Positions 1 to 5,855 of a DNA stretch of 8,624 nucleotides are shown one piece after another (position 1 is the first letter of the stretch; each line of letters begins with the position of its first letter). Under the pieces are notes generated by a model, which made no database searches, had not been told where the DNA came from, and was given only the letters and a program-made list of their open reading frames with translations. A program made the translations under genes and the position numbers. The DNA comes from Cyanobacteria bacterium UBA11153 (GTDB taxonomy: Bacteria > Cyanobacteriota > Cyanobacteriia > Cyanobacteriales > Coleofasciculaceae): assembly GCA_003511885.1 (NCBI GenBank), contig DOIX01000087.1, positions 1-8,624 on the forward strand. The letters are read 5' to 3'.

Positions 1-1263
1 TCCACCATTAACCACCCGATGTAAAAATCCCATCAATACTAAATGCGGTGCAATTTCCGGATAAGCAGCCCTTTTAAGTAAAGGTTCGCCATGCTGTAAC
101 CAGAATTCCAAAAAAGCTTTCAATAAAGCTTGAGTATCTAATTCTCCTGAAGGTGTCAACCAACTCGGTGCGATTTGCGGCAATGAAGCCATGGGCGTTA
201 CGGTTAACACGCGAGGTAAAACTTCACGGTAAATTGGATTCGATATAGTTAATCCACCCAGACTATCCATTTTGCATAAACCTAAATCAATTAAAAATTG
301 AATATCGTCATTGGGGACATTTCCCAGCTCCAAACCTGCTAAAATCGGTTCGATAATCGCTTTAACTCTATTTTCTCTTAATCTTTCTGCTAAACTATCT
401 AAATGGGTATCTTGACGTTGAATAATAATTTCTTTGGCTTGTTCGACGTGTTCTACAGTTAGGGTAATTGCCGGATCTTCTGCAATGAATTCCGTCATTT
501 GTCGAGCGATTGCATTAACCAACCAAGGTTGTCCTTGAGTTAGATCGTAGATTCTTTGCAAACTCTCTGGTGTAAAAACTTGACCTGTATCTGAAGTATG
601 TTGATCGCCAAGTTCTACTACTTCATCTAGATTGAAATTTCGTAGTGTTAAAGACTCAACTTTTATATTAAAAGGACTGGAAGTATTAAGTCTGTCACTA
701 CCACCAGCCGCCACTTTATAATCGCGCACATCCCGCAAACCGATTAAGCCAACTGATTGAGGGAAAGCTTTGGGACGATTGGGATAACCATCGCGTAATT
801 GGCGTAAGATAGAAATTAAGGCTAAATCTTGTAAGGCATCAATTTCATCAATGAAAATAACTAAAGGGCGAGGTGATGTTTGCGCCCAAAGTTGTAAAGC
901 TGACCGAATTTTCTGTCCTGACTGAGTGACAGGGAAATCTGGAGGTTGCAATTCAGGTGGAAGACGAAAGCTAATATTATTTCGCCAAGCACCAAGAATC
1001 GCATCTTCTGCACCAGGAATATCTTGACTGAAAGGTGCGCCCACTTCAACTGACAGCATGACAGCGGTATATTTGCCGCTATCGGTGAGTTGTTGAGCTA
1101 AACTGAGCATGGCGGTAGTTTTACCAATTTGTCGGGGTGCGTGAATGACAAAATAGTTTTCCTGAGAAATCAGTCTCTTTAGATTGGGGAGGCGACTGGT
1201 AGCTGATACCATGTAGTGGATATCAGGGCGGCAAGGACCAGCAGTATTAAACCAACGTGGCAT
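1..1263 (-). CDS. AAA-like ATPase (AAA_35-type), copy 1, 3' end beyond window
   Basis: I translated this by hand. The frame is open from the ATG at 1263-1261 to the left edge (421 codons), so the gene is partial only because of the window. It is a close paralogue of the gene at 5856-7406, with no net length difference over the shared part. It starts MPRWFNTAGPCRPDIHYMVS, carries a Walker A motif APRQIGKT (residues 42-49; Ala replaces the first Gly) and a Walker B motif LVIFIDEID (134-142, acidic pair D139/E140). It should therefore bind and hydrolyse ATP as a STAND/AAA-like switch. A winged-helix-like segment follows at about 300-360. The C-terminal nuclease motif seen in copy 2 begins just past residue 421, so its presence here is assumed, not seen. 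No Shine-Dalgarno is visible; the leader resembles that of copy 2 for about 50 bp, which supports the chosen start. The family is certain, the cellular role is not. Confidence 0.88.
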   Translation of the reverse strand, partial: MPRWFNTAGPCRPDIHYMVSATSRLPNLKRLISQENYFVIHAPRQIGKTTAMLSLAQQLTDSGKYTAVMLSVEVGAPFSQDIPGAEDAILGAWRNNISFRLPPELQPPDFPVTQSGQKIRSALQLWAQTSPRPLVIFIDEIDALQDLALISILRQLRDGYPNRPKAFPQSVGLIGLRDVRDYKVAAGGSDRLNTSSPFNIKVESLTLRNFNLDEVVELGDQHTSDTGQVFTPESLQRIYDLTQGQPWLVNAIARQMTEFIAEDPAITLTVEHVEQAKEIIIQRQDTHLDSLAERLRENRVKAIIEPILAGLELGNVPNDDIQFLIDLGLCKMDSLGGLTISNPIYREVLPRVLTVTPMASLPQIAPSWLTPSGELDTQALLKAFLEFWLQHGEPLLKRAAYPEIAPHLVLMGFLHRVVNGG

Positions 1264-1312
1264 AATTAATGTGGGATGAAGATGAGGTTGCTTTTAGTTT
1301 ACTGTGGAGTGG
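1..1312. repeat. Long direct repeat, left copy (AAA/nuclease gene plus leader)
   Basis: This segment matches 6144 to about 7456 in the same orientation at a constant offset of 6143 bp from position 1 to 1263. My hand count gives about 165 mismatches in 1263 bp (about 87% identity). Similarity continues about 50 bp upstream of the start codon, with a 1-nt indel, and then fades. Identity is uneven: 661-900 differs at about 6 positions, while 181-360 differs at about 70 of 180. The left end of the repeat lies outside the window. Confidence 0.9.
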
Positions 1313-1405
1313 GAATAATGGTATTCTATTGTAAGGTGGGAGTTTGTACCGATTGATCGGGTTGAATGAAAATCTCAGCCGGAATCGTTAACTGACAGGA
1401 AAGAA

Positions 1406-1446
1406 GACAGCTTAAATCCCTTGTGTAGTAATGGATTTAAGCTATC
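1406..1446 (-). terminator. Probable terminator after the intact dynamin gene
   Basis: An inverted repeat, AGCTTAAATCC (1409-1419) with GGATTTAAGCT (1433-1443), leaves a 13-nt loop. In the minus-strand transcript the stem extends to 14 bp through a U-G wobble to 1406/1446. It lies 30 nt past the stop of the dynamin gene that ends at 1476, and the transcript then reads GUCUUCUUUCC, which is U-rich but not a clean U-tract. It would separate the dynamin pair from AAA copy 1. The stem is AT-rich, so termination may be moderate. Confidence 0.55.
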
Positions 1447-1475
1447 ATTGTTAATTTGTATTAAGTAACTTCGGC

Positions 1476-3497
1476 TTATACACTGAGAATTTGAATTAGT
1501 TCATCTGAAAGCCTTTGAGCATTCCCCAAAATCCGTTCGGTCTCAGTCCGAATGTCACTCAATTCGCGACTTTCAGTCTCAGTTTGCACCAAGTCACTTC
1601 CCCGCTGGCGGCTCATTTCTAACAAAGTATTTTGGGTGTTATCAAGGAGTGCTTCTACTTCCTGATTAAGAGTCTGCTTAAGGCTGTCGAAAGTTTGAGA
1701 AATTTGCTCTTCAACCTGTTGATGGATGGGGTTAGATTTAAGCTGTTTCTCGATTTGCGTGAGAGTAGCTTCTTTATAGTTAGTCTTGAAAGCTTCAATG
1801 CGATCGCCGGAGAAAACGAAATCTGTTAGCCATCCTCCTGTAAAAATTGATGCTACTCCAATTGCCAATATTGCAGGCCAAGTAACAGGTAATCCTAACA
1901 TAGCAATCACTACTCCAGCACCAAAAGATGTGGCTAGACTCCCTGCTCCACCGACAGCAGCACCTTTGAGTCCTGCTTTCTTGTAACCTGACCAGATACC
2001 GCCAAAACCAGTAAACACTGAAACAGCAATAGCAATTGCTTCTCCACCACCGCGAAGTTTACGGTTAGCATCAGCATCTACTTCGACAAAATTCATCTCG
2101 ATTTGTTTCAAGGTTTGATTGACTGATTCACCAAACTCTTTCAAACGATCGATCTCGCGCTCTAACCCATGCTGAATCTCAGATTGAATTTGATTTGCCA
2201 TCTGTTCCCCAACATGCTGAACACTGTTTGAAACTGCTTTGGCCAGCTTGTTAGTTAGAGCTTTCTTGTTTCGCAGTTCACCCTTCTCAACTGTTGTATT
2301 CTCGATAGTTTGTTCTGCGGCTTGTTTGATTTTATCTTCTAGCTGCTTGAGTAATGGTCGGACATTATCTCGAACATTCTCTGTGGCTCGATCGATCAAG
2401 ATCATCTCCTCTTTTTTCTTTTCCCGAATAGCAGCAATCTCAGCAACTGACTTGTGATAAGCAGCATCAAAATCTTCCTGCTCCATTGCCAATGAGTTTT
2501 CCCGGATGTTAATAAAGTTCAAAATTTCATTTCCAGAAGCAATTGCTCGATTTACTGCTACTTGCAGTCCCACAGCTCCGGCTCCAGTTGTCAGGAATTC
2601 TTCCAAAGCAGTCTGAAACTCAGCGAAACCACTCTGTACTAATGCTTCTTGATCGCCATTCAGCTTTGCCGCTAATGCTTGTCTTGCTGAAACCCCAAAT
2701 ACTTTAGGTGTACTAATTTTTCTGATATAGACTTTATAGTCTTCTGAGTCTTTACCAAATTGTTCTTCAGCCCGACTTAAGGTATATTTTTTGATACGAT
2801 TAACTGCATTATTTAACAGGCGTTCTTTCTCTTCTGGACTCTCACAGCGATCGATAGCATTGACCACGAAGATGACTCTTCCTAGGTCGTTAGTCATTAG
2901 TTGGTTTTCCAGGAAATCCTTTTCGTTCTGTGCAAACACAACCGGAGCCATCATCACCATCACAGCAGCATCTACCTTGGGGATTACAGAGTATGTTACT
3001 GCCGTCATACTATCATCATCATTTAGTCCGGGTGTATCGATGATCTCAACATTGTCGTGACGAATTGGGTAGTAAATCGTAGCCTCCTCAATCGTACTAG
3101 CCATTTCTTCTGATTCGTCAGTAAGTTTAGTTACATAATCTTTGAGGCGATCGATTTCCAGTTTTTCCTCACGCCTATCCTTAAACTTAATCTTCAATTG
3201 TGGTTTAAGCCCATGAGTTATACGATTCAGCGTGGCAGAGCAAGGTAAAATGTCAGAAGGTAAAATATCAGCTCCTAAAAGAGCATTAATCAATGTACTT
3301 TTACCTCGATTAAAATCACCGACAATAGCTACTGAGAAAGATTGTTGCTTGGCACGATTAATCACATCCTCGATGAGTTTAACTGAACTATCCAATTTCA
3401 GCTTTTGAGAAAAAGCTTGCAACCTCCCTAAATCAGCGATTAATGTAATAACGACTTGCTTCTGATCGATGAAAGGGGATTTAGTACGAAATTCCAT
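1476..3497 (-). CDS. Bacterial dynamin-like GTPase, intact
   Basis: A 673-aa dynamin-superfamily GTPase, expected to oligomerise on and remodel membranes using GTP. G motifs in order: G1 P-loop GDFNRGKS (60-67), a G2 threonine probably T89 in SATLNRI, G3 DTPG (154-157), and G4 NAID (213-216). Residues about 330-480 are charged and helical, as expected for the neck and stalk. A long hydrophobic, Gly/Ala-rich stretch at about 487-556 is the likely membrane-inserting paddle, followed by a helical, Gln/Glu-rich tail of about 115 residues that would fold back onto the stalk. This order matches bacterial dynamin-like proteins such as cyanobacterial BDLP. The start is supported by a good ribosome binding site. 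It lies 57 nt downstream of the end of the other dynamin frame on the same strand, which suggests one transcript. It has no zinc ribbon, unlike its neighbour. The exact membrane process (division, thylakoid upkeep, phage response) cannot be told from sequence. Confidence 0.93.
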   Translation of the reverse strand: MEFRTKSPFIDQKQVVITLIADLGRLQAFSQKLKLDSSVKLIEDVINRAKQQSFSVAIVGDFNRGKSTLINALLGADILPSDILPCSATLNRITHGLKPQLKIKFKDRREEKLEIDRLKDYVTKLTDESEEMASTIEEATIYYPIRHDNVEIIDTPGLNDDDSMTAVTYSVIPKVDAAVMVMMAPVVFAQNEKDFLENQLMTNDLGRVIFVVNAIDRCESPEEKERLLNNAVNRIKKYTLSRAEEQFGKDSEDYKVYIRKISTPKVFGVSARQALAAKLNGDQEALVQSGFAEFQTALEEFLTTGAGAVGLQVAVNRAIASGNEILNFINIRENSLAMEQEDFDAAYHKSVAEIAAIREKKKEEMILIDRATENVRDNVRPLLKQLEDKIKQAAEQTIENTTVEKGELRNKKALTNKLAKAVSNSVQHVGEQMANQIQSEIQHGLEREIDRLKEFGESVNQTLKQIEMNFVEVDADANRKLRGGGEAIAIAVSVFTGFGGIWSGYKKAGLKGAAVGGAGSLATSFGAGVVIAMLGLPVTWPAILAIGVASIFTGGWLTDFVFSGDRIEAFKTNYKEATLTQIEKQLKSNPIHQQVEEQISQTFDSLKQTLNQEVEALLDNTQNTLLEMSRQRGSDLVQTETESRELSDIRTETERILGNAQRLSDELIQILSV
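1800..1807. repeat. HIP1 octamer GCGATCGC
   Basis: A full copy of the highly iterated palindrome HIP1, typical of many cyanobacterial genomes, inside the intact dynamin gene. Seven-of-eight matches (for example GCGATCGA, GCGATCGT) recur across the window. It supports the cyanobacterial assignment. Confidence 0.9.
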
Positions 3498-3505
3498 GAG
3501 GTAAA

Positions 3506-3511
3506 TTCTCC
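3506..3511 (-). promoter_or_regulatory. Shine-Dalgarno of the intact dynamin gene
   Basis: On the minus strand GGAGAA lies 8 nt upstream of the ATG at 3497. It is the clearest ribosome binding site in the window and fixes the start. It also shows that this gene can initiate independently, although the broken dynamin frame lies just upstream. Confidence 0.7.
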
Positions 3512-3554
3512 AAAAGAATGTATTTTGATTTAACAGACTGATGTTGCCATGAGA

Positions 3555-4058
3555 TTAATCCAAAGATCTTAATAACTGATCGGAGTCATTAAGAATTTTT
3601 TGGATCTCTGATCTGAGTTGCTCTAACCGTTTTTGTTCGGCTAAAGCTGCTGCATCTCGCTTCCCTTGAAAGGCAGAAATATCTCGTTCAATGTCATCTA
3701 TTACTATCTCAGTTTGTTCCCTTACTTTATGCGTAGAAGTTTGGATATAACTTGTTGTTGTTAGGACAAACTGATTTATCTTCTGCTGAACATTCTGTGA
3801 AGTTAGTTGCGCTTCGATCGCAGACAATACTTTAGGTTTGTAAAATTTTTTGAATCTCTGCTTAAGTCTTCGTCTGCCTAAAATTGCCCCAATTATAGCT
3901 CCAATTACAGCACCAAAACCGCCAATAAAGAATCCTACTACTGCCCCGATAATAGTCCAGCCGCCTTTAGCTGGTTCCTGGATAAAAAATAAACTAGAAT
4001 CGACCGGAAAAATATTAGATAAATAATTTGCCCGAGACTGAATATCAGGATCTGCATT
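3555..4058 (-). pseudogene. C-terminal part of the interrupted dynamin, in frame after TAA
   Basis: After the TAA at 4061-4059 the same frame stays open for 167 codons to the stop at 3557-3555. It encodes a 28-residue glycine-zipper hydrophobic segment (codons about 542-569, with GAVVGFFIGGFG), then a basic patch RRRLKQRFKK, then about 90 residues of Gln/Glu-rich helix ending in SLD. This is the membrane-inserting segment and return helix missing from the 507-aa upstream product, so I read the two as one dynamin gene. There is no in-frame ATG or GTG; the first common start is a TTG at 3827-3825, which lies after the membrane segment and lacks a Shine-Dalgarno. An independent 90-aa protein from that TTG (3827-3555) is possible but unlikely. 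No frameshift or second stop is present, so the break is either recent or tolerated by readthrough. Confidence 0.72.
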
Positions 4059-4086
4059 TTAATGCAGATCCTGATATTCAGTCTCG
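4033..4086. repeat. Perfect 54-nt palindrome holding the internal TAA
   Basis: Bases 4033-4058 are the exact reverse complement of 4061-4086, a 26-bp stem with only TT (4059-4060) at the centre. Pairing ends sharply on both sides. On the minus strand the TAA stop (4061-4059) sits at the apex, and each arm is read in the dynamin frame (ETEYQDLH before the stop, NADPDIQSR after it). Its length is a multiple of three, so the flanking frame is kept. No U-tract follows on either strand, so a classical terminator is not favoured. Possible origins are template switching at an imperfect palindrome, insertion of a palindromic element, or selection for an RNA hairpin. Confidence 0.95.
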
Positions 4087-5582
4087 TTGAAAGTCCAATC
4101 CATACCTATTTGCCAAGATTGCTCTTGAATTTGACGAATCTGTTTTTTGACAGAATTTATCATATTTTTGAGTTTCAATGATTCCTTTCTAGTTTCTTGA
4201 TTGATAATCCTTGTTATGTCAGATTCTATGGTTACTATTAGCTCTCTCAAAGCACTTCCCACCTGAGCTGCAAAATGACGAGTAATTCCATTCAGATCGC
4301 GAGACATATCAACTGATAGATTATCAATTGTCTGTTCCGCTACTCGTTTAAGAAGATGATCTAAAGGGTGAAAATTTGTCTTGATCTCAGCATCAATATT
4401 AGTAATTCCTTGTTCAATATGTTTCAACTTTTCCCGACTCTGCTGCCGCAGTGTTGATACACTTTCAGAAATGCTGAGGGACTGATTGGTAAATGATTGA
4501 TGTTGTAATTCCAGAGAATTTTGCTGAGTTTCAATTGTATTCAGTATTTGACTAGCACTAGCAATCGCCCCTTCTACTGATATTTCCAGCGAGATCCGTT
4601 GACGTTCTTCTGTCAACAGACGATTTAGCGACGTTTCAAACTCTTGAAACCTACTAAGTTTTAGGAGAGACTTATCCCCTGCACGTTTAGCTTGCAAAGC
4701 TTGCCGTGAAGACAGTCCATAAATATGAGGGATACCCATCCGTTTGATATAGGCATTATACTCTTGCGTTCCCTCTCCAAACTTGTTATTTGCCCAGTCA
4801 TGGATATGTTTTTTAATTCGCTGTGTGATGTTTTCAATCACACGAGCGATATCCTCAGTTTGCTCGAATTGGTCAATCCCATTCACCACAAATAGGATAT
4901 GGTTAATTCCTTGTTCTAGAAGTATTTCAGTCAGAAATATACCTTCTGATTCCCCGAAAGGTGAAATAGCAGAAGTAACCACGATCGCAACTTCTGTACG
5001 ACGTAAAACGGATAAAGTAATTTCCGTCATTATGTCATCATCACTTAAACCAGGAGTATCGATAATTTCAACTCCATTTCGGCAATAGTGCAAAGGGTAG
5101 TGAATCAATGCTTCTTGGACTCTACTTGATATGGTTTCCGCATCTGAAGTTAACTTTGTGACGTAGTTTGCTAGTCGATCTATAGCTATAGATTGAGTTT
5201 GACCATCTTTGAAGCGAATAGTAGCGGATGGAGTAGATCCAAATACAACACGATTAATAGTTGCAGTTGTCGGTAGAATGTCAGATGGCAGAACATCTTG
5301 ACCTAACAGGGCATTAATAAAAGTACTCTTACCCCGCTTAAACTCACCCACCACTACAACAGATAAGGTTTGATTTTCAATCTGATCTAAAGCATCTTCA
5401 ATATCCCGTGTTGGCAGATCTAAAGTCTTGGCGATCCGATCTAAATCCTTGAGATTTTGAATCAGGTTAAGGACAAACTGTCTATCATCACCGAGAGACG
5501 GACTAATTGTTAAAGACTGACCACAATTTGTACAAAATTTTGCATCTTGTCTGTTCTCAGTTTGACATTTCGTACACTTCAT
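4059..5582 (-). CDS. Zinc-ribbon dynamin-like GTPase, ends early at TAA (507 aa)
   Basis: The N-terminus is a zinc ribbon, CTKC (C3, C6) and CTNCG (C17, C20), probably for protein contact or regulation. A dynamin GTPase domain follows: G1 GEFKRGKS (79-86), a G2 threonine probably T108, G3 DTPG (175-178), and G4 NGID (234-237). Residues about 335-495 are charged, helical stalk. The product stops after residue 507 with no membrane segment. The missing membrane segment and tail lie directly downstream in the same frame; counting the TAA, the whole frame is 675 codons against 673 aa in the intact neighbour. As it stands the protein could bind GTP but probably could not insert into a membrane. The ATG at 5582 gives the complete zinc ribbon, and only a weak AAGA-type ribosome site precedes it. 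With the 1476-3497 gene it forms a co-directional dynamin pair, an arrangement known in other bacteria to give hetero-oligomers. Confidence 0.88.
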   Translation of the reverse strand: MKCTKCQTENRQDAKFCTNCGQSLTISPSLGDDRQFVLNLIQNLKDLDRIAKTLDLPTRDIEDALDQIENQTLSVVVVGEFKRGKSTFINALLGQDVLPSDILPTTATINRVVFGSTPSATIRFKDGQTQSIAIDRLANYVTKLTSDAETISSRVQEALIHYPLHYCRNGVEIIDTPGLSDDDIMTEITLSVLRRTEVAIVVTSAISPFGESEGIFLTEILLEQGINHILFVVNGIDQFEQTEDIARVIENITQRIKKHIHDWANNKFGEGTQEYNAYIKRMGIPHIYGLSSRQALQAKRAGDKSLLKLSRFQEFETSLNRLLTEERQRISLEISVEGAIASASQILNTIETQQNSLELQHQSFTNQSLSISESVSTLRQQSREKLKHIEQGITNIDAEIKTNFHPLDHLLKRVAEQTIDNLSVDMSRDLNGITRHFAAQVGSALRELIVTIESDITRIINQETRKESLKLKNMINSVKKQIRQIQEQSWQIGMDWTFNETEYQDLH

Positions 5583-5855
5583 AACATCATCTTTTTAATT
5601 AGATTGTCATGTCTTCAAAAACCTGGATAAAGATGTAGCTAGCATCAAACCAAGTAATATATATAGTTTGTTTAGTCACTATTATTGGTTGAATAAACAA
5701 ACTAGCTGTAAAAATATCTTGAATAAGTTATGGTTGATTATACAGTCTTACATCAATTTTGTCAATAGACCTCTCCAAATCTCTTCCTGGTGGGAATCAA
5801 CAGACCACTCCTCAATCCCTTGTTCAGTCGAAGACGGAGATCGCTATTCCATGAC
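5583..5855. other. Intergenic region upstream of the dynamin pair
   Basis: This 273-bp AT-rich gap lies between the end of AAA copy 2 and the zinc-ribbon dynamin start. It must hold the promoter of the dynamin pair unless that pair is read through from the AAA gene. It contains the inverted repeat at 5664-5704 and a TATATATTAC stretch just after it on the minus strand that could serve as a -10 region, but no convincing -35 partner was seen. I found no tRNA or other RNA gene. Confidence 0.5.
5664..5704. promoter_or_regulatory. 11-bp inverted repeat, possible operator or hairpin
   Basis: TAGTTTGTTTA (5664-5674) is repeated in inverse orientation as TAAACAAACTA (5694-5704), with a 19-nt spacer whose first bases nearly continue the symmetry (one mismatch, then two more pairs). 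It lies 82 bp upstream of the zinc-ribbon dynamin start and 152 bp past the end of AAA copy 2. No U-tract follows on the minus strand, so an operator near the dynamin promoter fits better than a terminator. AT-rich chance symmetry is not excluded. Confidence 0.35.

Noticed and set aside
861..1049. 62-aa minus-strand reading frame
   Set aside because: It is a shadow inside AAA copy 1: the true frame, translated from 1263, runs unbroken through this stretch and matches copy 2.
1349..1360. CCGATTGATCGG small palindrome
   Set aside because: Only 5-bp arms; related to GATCG-rich cyanobacterial sequence and not supported as a site.
3557..3609. Imperfect inverted repeat ATCCAAA...TTTGGAT near the end of the interrupted dynamin
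   Set aside because: The arms are short and split by unequal loops within coding AT-rich DNA; compatible with chance.
3555..3827. Independent 90-aa gene starting at TTG 3827
   Set aside because: There is no Shine-Dalgarno, the frame is open upstream to the TAA at 4059, and the upstream codons give the membrane segment expected of a dynamin. It is better read as the tail of the interrupted gene.
4033..4086. Palindrome as a Rho-independent terminator
   Set aside because: It lies inside the coding frame, has only a 2-nt loop and is not followed by a T-run on either strand.
5764..5853. Short minus-strand open stretch reading ...TEQGIEEWSVDSHQEEIW...
   Set aside because: About 31 codons between two stops with no ATG; it has a protein-like composition and might be a gene remnant, but it is too short to support.
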